Shown one piece after another: positions 1 to 10,802 of a stretch of 64,000 bases of DNA (position 1 is the stretch's first letter; the number at the start of each line of letters is the position of its first letter). The translations under genes and the position numbers were made by a program. The notes beneath the pieces were generated by a model. That model was given only the letters and a program-made list of their open reading frames with translations, was not told the DNA's origin and ran no database searches. Source of the stretch: Cyanophora paradoxa (taxonomy: Eukaryota > Glaucocystophyceae > Cyanophorales > Cyanophoraceae); NCBI GenBank assembly GCA_004431415.1, contig QPMI01000409.1, forward strand, positions 372,001-436,000, read 5' to 3'.

Positions 1-2455
1 CGTATGCTTTCACGGGAGGCCATGATCGACATTGCGCACCTTTTGCGGTCCGTAGACGTCGCGCGCCAGCCCTTCCCGGTCTCACCCCTTTTCCGCAGTC
101 CGGGGCACCTCGGCCAGCTGCGGGCGATCCTTGATGATCCGGAAGCGACGAGCAACGACAAGTTCGTCGCGCTTGAGTTGCTTAAGAATGCAGTCGTCGC
201 ATCGTCCGGGATTCTTCCCTCTTGCCAAGTCAGCTCGGCCGGTCCCTCAGCATTTGCTGGTGCTGATCAACAAACAGGACACTGGGACCGGAATCGCGAT
301 GGGCAAGAAAGGGCAGTTCGTTTGGACGAATGGTGACGACGAGCGCGCAATTTCAGCAGGGATTTTCGATGCGTACACCCAAAGGAATCTGCGCTACTCG
401 CAGGTGTGTCGTCTTCATTGATGGCGCTGTGTCATCGCTAGAATGCTCAAATCAGGTTGCTCCTCTGGACATGTTCAACGAGACAAACACAAAGAGCAAT
501 CTCCCTGCTCAGGTCTGCATGACTTGCTTTGTCATGCTGCACTGCCCTCGCGACCAACTGCTGTCTTAGGTCGACATCTATTCCACGTCTGGGAGCGAGT
601 ACGAGCTGCAGTTCATTGCAAAGGTTCAAGCACAGATTTTAGCAGCTCGTTAGGGCCAGCTGAATGCGCTGCTTTCAGGGAGGTGGCTCTGCAAACAAGA
701 CATACCTCTTCCAGCAGACAAAAGCACTGCTTAATGAGGCTTCGCTGCAGAAGTTCCTCGAAGAAAAGGTCGGCCATCATTATATTTGGCTATTGTACTT
801 CTGACAGTCGTTCAGGTCAAGAGCCTGGGGACAGCAGCATGCCCGCCTTACCACCTTGCTGTGGTCATTGGCGGCCTTTCGGCTGAGATGACCTTGAAGA
901 CTGTAAGTTGCATTAATCAGCAACCTGCTATGCTTAGGACTCAGTTTTCTGCAGGTGAAGCTTGCATCCACTCGGTACCTCGATGATTTGCCACGAGAGG
1001 TGTGTTTCAGTTTCCTCTTTCAGCTGTCAGTTCGTCTTACTGTTTGTGCTGCAGGGGAATGCACGTGGGAGGGCGTTCCGGGATGTGGACTGGGAGGAGC
1101 GTGTGCACCGCATGACCCAACGAATGGGTATTGGCGCCCAATTTGGTGGTGCGAACAAAAAGTTCTTCCTCTTTTCTGTCCGCACAAAGCCAGCCTTCCC
1201 CCACCTGTTGCAGGGAAGTACTTTTGCCATGATGTGCGGGTTATACGCCTCCCAAGGCATGGAGCATCGTGCCCTGTTGGACTTGGCGTCTCGTGCTCTG
1301 CAGACAGGCAAGCGCTCGCCAAGATTACGCACGAGGTAGGCCCTGAGTCGTCTCACAGAAGATTGTTCTGACTGCAGTTGTTAGGGCATCTTCTTGGAGG
1401 AGCTATGCAAGGATCCCGCCCATTACCTACCCGAAATCAAGGTTTGTTATGCACCATTGTTGGCTGTATGAAGGAAGCGACCAACTGCTTGGGTGCAGGC
1501 GGATTCGTTGTCGAACAATGTTGTCCACATCGATCTGAATGAGGCAAGTTGCATCTTTCCGTGGCTCGAGCTCCGTGATTCCATGGATCTCTGATCACGA
1601 GTAAACAGCCCATGGAAGCTATCCGCAAGAAGCTCTCGCAGTATCCAGTCAAAACAAGACTGTCCCTCTCGGGACCTATGATTGTCGCCCGCGACATTGC
1701 CCACGCAAAGATTGCGGTTTGTCCATGCTTTTCTATTTCCTATTTAGATTGTCTTCATCCTGTTTCATCCCCTGCTTCTCAGGAGAGGCTCGAGAAAGGT
1801 GAGGGCATGCCGGAGTATATGCGCCGCTATTGCGTTTACTATGCTGGACCAGCAAAGACTCCTGAGGTAAGCACTGAGCTTTCTTTAGCCACTTCCGCAC
1901 AGCAGCTTTGCTGAAGCTTGTTAGGGGTACGCTTCGGGCTCGTTCGGCCCGACCACAGCTGGACGCATGGATTCCTACGTTCGGAAGTTCCAACAGGTGG
2001 GACCAATTGCAGAGCATCGTTTTGCTTGCGTTCTGATCATTGAGCAATTGCAACAGGCGGGTGGCTCGTTCGTTATGCTCGCTAAGGGGAACCGATCGAA
2101 GGAGGTGACAAATGCATGCAAAGGTGCTCCTTTTTGTGTCACCGAGGGGTGGTGTATTATTTGTCTCACTTATGTTTGTAGAGAACGGCGGCTTCTACCT
2201 GGGCTCGATTGGAGGCCCGGCGGCCATCCTGGCGAAGAACAACATCACCAAGGTCGAGGTGCTCGAGTACCCCGAGCTCGGCATGGAGGCTGTCTGGAAG
2301 ATCGAGGTGCGGCGCCTCGGGAATGGCCTTCAGAGGTTAACTAGGAGCACTGATTGAGATGTGCCTCTCCTCTTCAGGTGAAAGACTTCCCGGCGTTCAT
2401 CGTCGTGGATGACAAGGGCAACGACTTCTTCAGCGAGTTCAACATTGCGTCTTGA
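1..2455 (+). CDS. Class I (iron-sulfur) fumarate hydratase, 5' end outside the window
   Basis: Interconverts fumarate and malate. Joined exons read through the class I fumarase fold in order: [141 protein letters not shown], and a C-terminus at [16 protein letters not shown]. The three cysteines expected to hold the 4Fe-4S cluster are all visible (LPSCQ, TAACPP, VSCSADR). At least ten short GT-AG introns interrupt it; the first visible one lies at about 52-102 and another at about 228-284. The stop is TGA 2453-2455. The start codon and any targeting peptide lie upstream of the window, so mitochondrial or plastid location cannot be judged. Family identification is secure; individual exon joins are by eye. 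Confidence 0.95.
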
Positions 2456-3413
2456 TCCCCAGCTATACATGTAGGCAGAATTCCTCGCGATCGTAGTGCA
2501 ATTCTCTCCCATAATTAATTTCATTCCGCATACAAAAGTGAGCGCTGCGCTCGGCCATGCAGAGAGCTCGCAATCATTTTATCATAGTATGATCATGCAC
2601 AGTGCAAAACAAAACTTGAAACCTTCAATTTTAATTTCTGGGCCCGGGACCGCCATATGCATTTCGATCAACTTGGCAAGTTTGCATGCCTCAAGTTACT
2701 AAGTTAATTTACCGTGGGGACCGTGCACGTACTAAGTTAATTAATTTAATATTACTTCATGCTTGGCACGCGGGACCGTGGCACTGCTGCACTGCGGCGC
2801 GTGCACTGCGGCAGACTCTGAGACTCGAGAGATCCAGCTGCAGGACCGCCGGGGCGCGCGCGGGCCGGGCTACTAAGCTATGACTCAGTGATCCGATGAT
2901 CCGATTATCCGATGATATATATATGCCATGATGGCCCCGGGCCCAGTGGCTAGAGCTTGATTAAATCCTTACAATTCGAAATTCATTCTTGTACCTCCGG
3001 GCCGCAGTACATCATGGCATGTCACTCGAGCCACTCGCCAGCGCCGCGGCGCCTCGGCCTCCGATGCTCATGATCAGGGCCCGGGGCCCGGGGCCTCGCG
3101 ATTCAATGATTGGGGGCCTAGAAGGAACTCGATCATGACCATATGCATGAGAACTCGAGAAAGGAATAAACGCTTTGAATTAATTCCGTAATAAATACTG
3201 ATGCAATACTAGCACTACTATATGTACAGTGCCACGGTGCAATACGACTGATCATGAATACCACCGGGGCACTGAGTCTTGCGATCCGATCCGATAATCC
3301 ACTGTCGAGGTCTTGGGGCTGGCTCCTAACTGGCACGCTGCCAAGCCGATCCGATGTTCAAGGCGCAGCAAGGAGCTTTCGCAGGAAGGACGAGAGGCCC
3401 TGCGGCGCTGGCG
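2456..3413. other. Intergenic spacer between two convergent genes
   Basis: This stretch is clearly richer in A and T than the flanking genes, especially around 2500-3000 and 3130-3260. It contains only short open frames with no recognisable domain. It lies between the 3' ends of the fumarase and IQ-motif genes, so it should hold both terminators or polyadenylation regions. I see no RNA gene or mobile element in it. Confidence 0.6.
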
Positions 3414-6400
3414 TCAGGGGCCAGGGGGATCAAGGGGCGGTGGGGACAGGGGCGGCGCCTGCTCCGTGAGTCCCTCATCGCGGCACGCCGCCTCCGCGCA
3501 GCGACAGACGCCCTCCACGAACGCATCGTAGTCCATCTGCGGGGCACGGCCGTCGGCGAGCCGTACGCGGACGGGGACGCCGGGCGAGACGGGGCGGGGC
3601 GGGGCGCGCCTGCATGCGGGCGCAGAGGCCCTGCGTCGCCACGCCCGGCTCCTCCGTCTCGAGGAAACGCTGCGCCCCCGCCGAGACGCCGGGTTAGGAC
3701 CGAACGAGCGAGGGCAGAACAAGAGCCGAGGCGGGCTCCAGGCTGGAGGGGGCGCGCCTCCAGCTCGTCGCGGTTGGCGTGGACGAAGGCCTTGATTGCG
3801 GCCGAGAAGCTGACGGCTGCCCCGATGAGGCCCCGCCCCTGCACCATGTACAGGAACTCGGCGAGGCCCAGGCGGCACCCGCCCCGGTGCTCCTCCCGCG
3901 CCCCCTTCCGGAAGAGCCGCCGCATGCCCGGGTCGTGCACCGCGAGGGCAGGCCGCGCGACCCCGTCCGCGACGCGCTGCCGCCAGGGGGCGTCCAGCCA
4001 GCAGCGGTCCGCGAGGGGCTTCACGTGCTGCACCAGGAAGCGCCGCAGCCTCTGCGCGCGCGGAGCGCGGCGCGCATATCAGACCCGAAGACGCCACGCG
4101 AGGCGAAGAGGAGCGCTAGCGGACCTCGGCGCCCTCGCCGAGGAAGGCGGCGGGGCTGGCGACGCAGGGGTACACGGCGAAGGCGGCGCGCAGGAGGCCC
4201 TCGACTAAGGCCTCGAGGCTCATCGCCTCGCCCTTGCCGTCCGCGAAGCTCTTGCCGCTGGCCACGGAGGAGCGCCGCACCTCCCCCGCCGCCCGCTCCT
4301 CCAGGCCCCCCGCGAACGCGACCGCCCGCCGCCTCGAGACCGACTCGGAGCCTTCCGCCGTCGGGGGCGGCGAGGGCGACACGGCCCGCTGCGGGGCGCG
4401 TTGCGGCTGCGGCGCTTCCCGGTCGGCGGCGACCGGCAAGCGAGGGCGAGCGAGCGCGGCGAAGCGCGGGGCGGGGGCGGGGGCGGGGGCGGGGGCGGGC
4501 CTGGAAGGGCAGGTCGCGGTTGCAGGCGACGAAGATGGAGAGGACGGTGCCGCGGTCCACCGGCTGGGGGCCCTCCGGCCCCGTGCCCCCCAAGTTGGGG
4601 CCCCTCCCCACGAGCTCCATCGCCTCCAGCATCTGCGCGCGCGCGGGAGCCTCGATCCGAGAGCGGAGGCGGCGGGGCGGGCTCGAGGGGCGGGCGGACG
4701 GCGAGGAAGCGGGGGAAGAGGAGCTGGACCGCCCGCTCGGCCGTCTGCGTCCCGAAGAGGCTGTAGTGCAGGAACAGCAGGCGGATCTCCCCTGCGCGGC
4801 CGCCGGCCCCCGCCACCGTCGCATCGGGGGAGGGCGGACGGGGGGGGGGCGGGGCAGCGGGGGCGGGGCGCACGCTTGTAGGTGTGGAGGAGGGCGACGG
4901 CGTGCGCCCGGTCCGCGTTCGCCATGGGCCACGCGGCGAAGAAGCCCCGCTGCGAGCCGCCCCACCCCGCCCCGCGCCGCGTCGAAAGGGGGAGCAGGCG
5001 GGAGACGGGGCGCGGCGCGGCGGGGGGCGGGCCGGGCCCCACCTTGCCGATGGCGCGGCGGATCTCGTGCTGCGCGTCCAGCATCCGCACGATCTGCCGC
5101 CCGCCCCGCCCCCGGGATTAGACGAGCGGCCCCGCGCACCGGGCGGCAAAGCCGAGCGCACGTGGAGGCGGGTCTCGCGGCGGCGGGAGAGGATGTCCCG
5201 CAAGGCCCGCTGGATGCGCGCCGCCGCTCCCTCCATCTTCGCCCGCAGCTCCGCGTTGTCCCTGCCCGCCCCCGACCCGCCCTCGGTCTCGGACGAAGAG
5301 GAGGTTGGGCTGGGCCGGGTTGGGCGGGGCGGCGCACGCGGCGCGCTTCGCGTATGCGTAGCTGATGAGGTGCTTTAGGCGCCGCAGCCGGAAGCGGCGC
5401 TGCAGCGTGCCGGAGCGTGAGCGCGGTGCGAGGGAGGGAGGTGGGGGCGGGGGCGGGCCCGGGGCGCACGATCCAGGACTTGGCGACCCTGCGCGCGACC
5501 GCCTCCGACCGCAGGCGGCTCGCCTCCCGCCACCGCCGCAGCCAGCGGCGCCCGTACCGGATGATGAGCTGCCGGCCGCCCCGGGGCCTTCAGATCGAGG
5601 AGAAGGCGGGAGGGGGGGCGGGCATCGGGGCCGGCGAGGCTCGCACCCAGAAGCGGGTGACGCGCCCGTCGAGCATGCGCTGCAGGTGCGAGAGCCGCCG
5701 CTGCGCCCGCGCCGTCTTCCACCACTTCTGAATGCTGCCGCGCGGTCTCCGCCGGGCGGCGCGCCCCGGGCCGGGGCGGGGCGGGGGAGCGCCCCAGCTC
5801 GAGCGCACCGGTAAGCGGCCATGAGCCAGGCCCAGCTGTCCAGGGCCCGCCGGCGGCGGAGACGGCAGAGGTGAGAGCGCCAGACCGCCTGCGGAGCCGT
5901 CACGGGCGGGCCGAGAGGGGCAGGGCCGCCGGCGTTCGCGGGAGGGGCACCTGCACCACGACGGCCGCCCAGGAGGCGCGGGCGCGCCACACGGCCGCGC
6001 GCGCGAGGCGGCAGCTGCGGCGGGTCGGACAGAGGAGAGGAGGCAGAAGCCAAGAGAGGAAACGCACCGGTACACAGCGGCGACCTTGATCTGGGCAGCG
6101 ATCGTCCGCCGCCGCAGCTCCAGCGACACGTCCCGGAACTGATGTACCATTAATTTACAGAATATAGTCATATAGAACCAGGGGCGACGAAGGGAGGGGG
6201 CCCCGCGCCTTGCGGAGGAGGAGCGCGGCGCGCCAGCGGACGTAGAAGCGCCGGACGAACGCGTACTTGGCCCGGAGGGCCGGCAGGCTGGCGAACCAGC
6301 GCCGCGTGAAGAGGCGGATGCGGAGGCACGCCCGCACCCGCAGCTGCGCCGCCCGCAGCGCGTTTAGAGGAGAGGATGTCGCCATCGTGTGCCGGAGAAC

Positions 6401-7981
6401 TGCGGGGAATAGAGGGGGACGTGGAGGGGGAGGGTTCCCCCCGACTCGCCCCCCCGCGCGCGCGGCGCACTGGCGGCGGCGCGGCAGACGCGCCGGAAGC
6501 GCCAGAGCCGTAGCTTGCAAACGAAGGAGCGGCCGCAGGCCTGCAGGAGGGTCGCCGCACAGTACCTCCTCGCCTGTAGACCCACCGCGCAGTCATGAGC
6601 GCAGCCCCGGCCTCGGAGGCCCCGCGGCCCGGGGCACCTCGCGGGCGCGGCGGCGGCGCCACTCGAGGGCGCGCTGCCTCTCCAGCAGCTTCTCGGGGTC
6701 CTCGGGGCGTGCCGCCAGCAGGCGGCACGCATCGCACCCGCAGCACGCGCGGTCGTGCCTCAGCTGCGGGGCGCGGCGTTAGCCGCCGGCCGGCAGCGCG
6801 TCGCGTCGGCCTCGCGTCGGCGGGGCGCGCCCACTGCGCTCCGTGCTCGTGCGCCTCCTGGTGGAGCCACGCGGCGCCTGTCCGCGCGTGCGCCTCCCGC
6901 GTGCACTCCTGCGAGCGCCTCAGCGAGCGGTGCGAAGCCGACGCGGGGGGGGGGGGGGGGGGGCGCACCCTCGAGCAGGTTGGGGTGAGCACGAGGCCCG
7001 TGCGACGTGCGAGGACCTGCCCGCGACGCTCGACGTCCATCCCAGTTGAGCTCAGGGAACATTTCGAACCTTCGGCTGCCACTCGCGCGTCGGAACGGGA
7101 GGTGCGCTCGACTGGGCTGGCCCGCCAGCGGCCGCAGGGACCCACCCCTGGGCGGTCTTGACGGAGGAGCCACGACGCCAGGCACCGGCATGCGCAGGCG
7201 TCGGAGCACGCGGATCGCTCGAAGTGAGACCGGGCGCATCGTCGACAGCAGAGGGGGGGCCCGCGGGGTACGAGGAGCGGGGCGCTGCGCCCACTGCCGA
7301 CCCCGGAGCCGCCGAGTGCCGCCGAGCCCCGGATGCGACAGAGGGGGCGGCAGTGGGGCCGGGCGCGGGGGAGGCGGGGGGGGCGCCGGCGGGGCCGTCG
7401 GGGCGCGAGCGCCTCTGCGAGGGGATGCTGCAGGAGGCGTTGACAGCGTCCGTGAGGAGGCGGGAGAGGCGGCGGCGCGGCTCCAGCGCCTCGGAGGGCC
7501 ACTCCCGCGAGGTCGGCGCCGGGCCCCGCGCCTGCGGCAGGGGCGGCGTGAGGAGCCCGTCGCCGCTCTCGTCATCGCCGGAGCTGCTGCAGTCGACGTC
7601 GAGCAGGTCGGGCGGCGGGGCCGGCTCTGGCAGCGGCTCAAGGACGGGGCTCGTCAGGGGCGACGGGGCCGCCCGCGCCCACGACGAGACCCGCTTCGCC
7701 CCGGATGCTTCGAACGCGACCGAGCCCGCGCTCCGGCAGAGGGACCGCAAGGAGAGCGTCGACGTGGCCGTCCAGCCCTCCCCGTCGCCTCCCCCCACCG
7801 AACCCTCCACTGAGCCGTCCCGCGGCCGGACCGTCGGCTCCGGCCGCGCCTCTGAGCCCCGATGGCTGCGCCGCGCGAGTGGCGTCCACGTGAGCACAAC
7901 GCGGCCTCGTGACTTCGCTTCCGGCGGCGCGTCGCTTGGAGGAGCCCGCCGCGTCGCATCTGATGACGGCAAAGTCCCCAT
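3414..7981 (-). CDS. Multi-IQ-motif protein with an EF-hand-like C-terminal region
   Basis: Reading the minus strand, the N-terminal exon (from ATG 7981) is about 300 residues of low-complexity Ser/Pro/Arg sequence. Then come many short basic-aromatic helices typical of IQ calmodulin-binding repeats, e.g. AATLLQACGRSFVCKLRLWR, RVRACLRIRLFTRRWFASL, AQIKVAAVYRCVSS, SIQKWWKTARAQRRL and AAARIQRALRDILSRRRETR. The C-terminal part has amphipathic helices such as AMSLEALVEGLLRAAFAVYP, GLAEFLYMVQGRGLIGAAVS and MDYDAFVEGVCRCAEAACRD, resembling degenerate EF-hand or TPPP-like lobes. The reading ends at PPPLDPPGP and TGA near 3414. Introns are GC-rich with C-rich pyrimidine tracts. It may be a cytoskeletal or axonemal calmodulin scaffold, but that is inference. 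The start and several exon joins are uncertain. Confidence 0.65.
4474..4500. repeat. GGGGGC hexanucleotide tract in an intron of the IQ-motif gene
   Basis: About four head-to-tail copies of GGGGGC on the plus strand. On the gene's own strand this is a C-rich pyrimidine tract inside an intron. The G-rich strand could form a G-quadruplex. Confidence 0.8.
6946..6963. repeat. Poly-G run of about 18 bases
   Basis: Uninterrupted G on the plus strand, read as poly-C in the minus-strand IQ-motif gene. It probably lies in an intron, because the open frame around it becomes polyproline. Confidence 0.85.
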
Positions 7982-8958
7982 GCTAGCTGCGGTCCTCAGC
8001 CGCCACGCGCGCTTCTCGGTGATTGAAGGCGGAGAGGCAGCGCTTGCACGTAAGGCGCCGGACTGAGAGCGGCGGACGGTCGGCCTCGTGTCGCTAAGAG
8101 GGACACCCTCCGAGGACGGTGGAGCCTTGTCGAAAAGAGCGGCTGCAGGGAGTCAGCACACGCAGGATGTTAGCGCGGGCTGACACCTTCCGCGCACTTA
8201 GATCACGGCTCCAGTCGTCGAGCTGCGTTAGCTGCTTCTTTCACCTTGCTGTCTGTCATGCATTTCAGACACGACCAACGACATCTGGACTAGCCCTAGT
8301 GGCTGTTTGGCTAGCAGTGGGCCGCCGGTCGAATCGTAAGGGCTCAGTCAGATAGGCAAGCGACGTCGAAAATCGAAATCGAATACCGAAGCTCGAGATC
8401 GAAACCTAGGCCTACTTACCCTACGGGCTTAAGATCATAGGATCAAAGGTGCGGGCCGTGCCCGGAGGCTCGCCCGTTCCCGCCACGGACTGGCCGCTAA
8501 GGAGGAGGAATGCTGCCCGAGGGGGCCGGGACCCCAACGAGCCCCGGACCGGGAGACCGGTACCGGGCCTCCCCCGCTCCCGGAGGTGCGTAAGGTGGAG
8601 CCGCATCGCGTCGCGTCGGATCGAAGCTGGGGTGCTGGGGCCATCGCAATCCGTGCGGATCGCCTGCGTGACGCCGCGCGCGAAATCAAATTATTGAGTA
8701 TAGAAAACATACGAAATCGAAGACGAAGGGGGCGCACTGGTGCCCAATGTGAGTGCTGCTCGCCGAAGAGCGCACAGAGGGATTGGGTGGCCTGCCAGAG
8801 CGGGGCGCGTGTAGATCCATACGAAACCCCGGCGAAGGGGCGCGCAGGACCCTGCGCGCGCGACGTCGGCGCTCGACCGCGAGCGCCGCTCAAGCTTAGA
8901 TTTCTATACAAGCTTGATCGCGTGCGCGCGCGCTGCGCATGCGCGTACCTGAGCGCGG

Positions 8959-9044
8959 CCTGCGCAACGCATCGCGGGTGCACTCGTCGCCGCCGCCGAA
9001 GCGGGCCTCTAGATCTGCGGAATTATAAGTGCCCAGAAAATCAG
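8959..9044. repeat. 86-bp direct repeat, copy 1
   Basis: Begins CCTGCGCAACGCATCGCGGG and ends CCCAGAAAATCAG. It matches 9163-9248 base for base by eye, with a period of 204 bp. Confidence 0.9.
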
Positions 9045-9162
9045 ACGACGCGAACGACGCGACGTCGACGTCGCGCGCGCGCGCGCGCTAGCGCTGCGCG
9101 GGGTGTGCTCACGAGGACCGCGTGGCAGCTTCGACGAGTTCCTGCGCGGAGAAGCGCAAATC

Positions 9163-9248
9163 CCTGCGCAACGCATCGCGGGTGCACTCGTCGCCGCCGC
9201 CGAAGCGGGCCTCTAGATCTGCGGAATTATAAGTGCCCAGAAAATCAG
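9163..9248. repeat. 86-bp direct repeat, copy 2
   Basis: Second copy of the 8959-9044 repeat. Its end lies about 45 bp beyond the stop codon of the minus-strand TPR gene, so it lies just downstream of that gene. Confidence 0.9.
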
Positions 9249-9293
9249 CTTAAGGCGGCCCCGGGGCGAGCCGGGGGGCCGGGGTGGGGAGGG

Positions 9294-10126
9294 TCAGCGG
9301 ACGGTGAAGAAGACCCTGCGCTCGCGGGCCTCGACGGTGGCGGCGACGTCCTTGAAGAGGCGCTCGCGCATGAGGGCCCAGTGGCGGTGGCGCAGCTCCA
9401 GCGCCTCCTCCCGCCGCCCGCACTTCTCGTACGCCTTCGCCAGCCGGATCGCCGCGTTGTACGTGTCCAGGCTCCCCTTCGGCCCCACCGCCGCCTCCCG
9501 CATGCGCAGCGCGCGCTCGAGGTACGCCGTCCCCTCCGCGTGCCGGCCCCGCTCCAGCATGAAGATGCCGAGCACGTGCAGCACGTGCGCCACGTCCGCG
9601 TGCTCCGCCCCCAGCGCCTCCTCCCGGATCGCCAGCGAGCGCTGCGCCCAGCATCAGACCCCGCAGGCGGGCCGGCGGGCCCGGGCGGCCGGGCGGGGGG
9701 CGGGCGGGCGGGCCTTGTAGAACGCCTCGGCGGAGCTGTACTTGCCCTGCCAGTTGTAGAGGGCCGCCTGGGGGCGGGGGGTCAGGCGGGCCCTGGGCCT
9801 CGCTGGGAGGCGGTGGGAGGGGATCTCGCGGGCGGGCCAGGTTGCCGAGGGAGTTGGCGACCTCGATGGAGGCCTTGCCGAGCGCCGCCTCCCGCATCGC
9901 CAGCGAGCGCTTGAAGAACGTCTCCGCCTTCGCGTACTTCGCCTGCGCCTGCGCCCCCGGGGTCAGCGGAGAGGGGGGGAGGGGGGGGGGGGGCGCGGGC
10001 CTTGTAGAGGGTGCCGAGGGAGTTGAGGACGAGGGCGACCTTCGCGAGCAAAGGAGAGAGGGGGGAAAGAGTGAGGCGCCCGAGAGAAAGGAGGGAGGGA
10101 AGGAAGAGATCTTCTGGCGCTGTCAT
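9294..10126 (-). CDS. Kinesin-light-chain-like tetratricopeptide repeat protein
   Basis: Joined exons give consecutive TPR units with the signature of the kinesin light chain/NPHP3 group: LNSLGTLYKAQAKYAKAETF, FKRSLAMREAALGKA, SLGNLAALYNWQGKYSSAEA, FYKRSLAIREEALGAEH, HVLGIFMLERGRHAEGTAYL, ERALRMREAAVG and AAIRLAKAYEKCGRREEALE. It ends DVAATVEARERRVFFTVR. TPR arrays bind partner peptides; the partner here is unknown. The three introns inside the array (9949-10000, 9768-9837 and 9642-9713 on the plus strand) keep the frame only if they start with GC (GCCCGC) and end in AG. The N-terminal start is unsure: 10126 is the ATG of an open frame that runs into the first TPR exon, but an upstream exon is possible. 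The protein looks short for the family. Confidence 0.8.
9642..10000 (-). other. Cluster of three GC-AG introns in the TPR gene
   Basis: Plus-strand intron limits are 9642-9713, 9768-9837 and 9949-10000. On the gene strand each begins GCCCGC after AAG or CTG and ends in CAG. Each also has CTGAC or CTGAT 8-20 bases before the acceptor, resembling a branch site. No GT donor restores the TPR consensus as well. Confidence 0.75.
9970..9994. repeat. G-run in intron
   Basis: A plus-strand run of G broken by single A bases, forming the C-rich pyrimidine tract of the GC-AG intron at 9949-10000. Confidence 0.8.
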
Positions 10127-10802
10127 GCGCGAGCGGGGCGGCCGCGGTGGCTTCGATGCCCGCTGCATTTAGCTACAGCCGTTTTCTACTGGCCTGCCGC
10201 TGTCTCCGGCGCTGTCCTGAGCTGCGGAGCGCTTCCCGAGCTGCTGCAGCTGTCCAGACGCGCGCTCCTGGCTGCAGCTGTCCAGACCTGTCCCCGCTCC
10301 TGGCTGCAGCTGTCCAGACGCGCGCGCACGCAGACTCTCTCCGCACGGGCTTCATGTGCAAGCTGCAGCGGCGGATTTCGAGCGAGCTCTCGGACAGATC
10401 GAACAGGATCGGCTTCATCATCCTCGAGACCTCGCGATCGCACCCCTTGACTAGAGATCCGGACGCCCCGCCAGCGCTAAAACGGCTGTTTAATCTTTAG
10501 TTCGACGCTCCCTTCACCTCGAAGGACGTGTACCCCCCAGAGCCGGGTAGTGGAAGCAGCGCCGTGCCCTCAGCCGCGATGCAGGAGCCATACGATGTGT
10601 GTCCTTCGCAGGCCGCTCTCGCGAGCGATCTGACGCGGGCGGGCGCAGAGTCCCTTTTCGGGGGGCTATGGCTTTGGCGCAAACCCTTCGGGCCAGGTTC
10701 TTTCGTCGGGACATCATTCCGGTGAGGCCGCTGAGATCTGTTGGCGCATGATCGTGCCGTGAACCGCACGACCCCGCAGCGGCTGTCGGGCGCAGTACCG
10801 CC
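10127..10802. other. Spacer between divergent TPR and NOT2 genes
   Basis: No gene is recognised. It should contain the promoters of the minus-strand TPR gene and the plus-strand NOT2 gene. A short tandem repeat lies at 10243-10320. Open frames here are low complexity and lack domain signatures. Confidence 0.5.
10243..10320. repeat. Three copies of an 18-bp motif GCTGCAGCTGTCCAGACS
   Basis: Copies lie at 10243-10260, 10271-10288 and 10303-10320, with related GCTCCTG spacers. Each contains the palindrome CAGCTG. Confidence 0.85.

Larger units (their letters stand above)
7982..9293. other. Spacer with no recognisable gene; holds an 86-bp direct repeat
   Basis: The long open frames here are arginine-rich readings of GC-rich DNA and show no family motif. 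The region contains a pair of 86-bp direct repeats listed separately and an alternating CG run near 9071-9090. A short stretch at 8100-8300 ends in a pyrimidine-rich ttgcatttcag-like acceptor, so a small 5' exon of some gene cannot be excluded. Confidence 0.5.

Noticed and set aside
1-2455. Bacterial insert carrying fumarase
   Set aside because: The gene is split by many spliceosomal introns and its class is found in algae, so it is a native nuclear gene whatever its ancient origin.
3779-5365. A 528-codon plus-strand open frame rich in Arg, Pro and Gly
   Set aside because: It lies antisense to the IQ-motif exons, has no domain signature, and GC-rich DNA lacks stop codons by composition. Similar long frames opposite the kinesin and VPS13 genes were rejected for the same reason.
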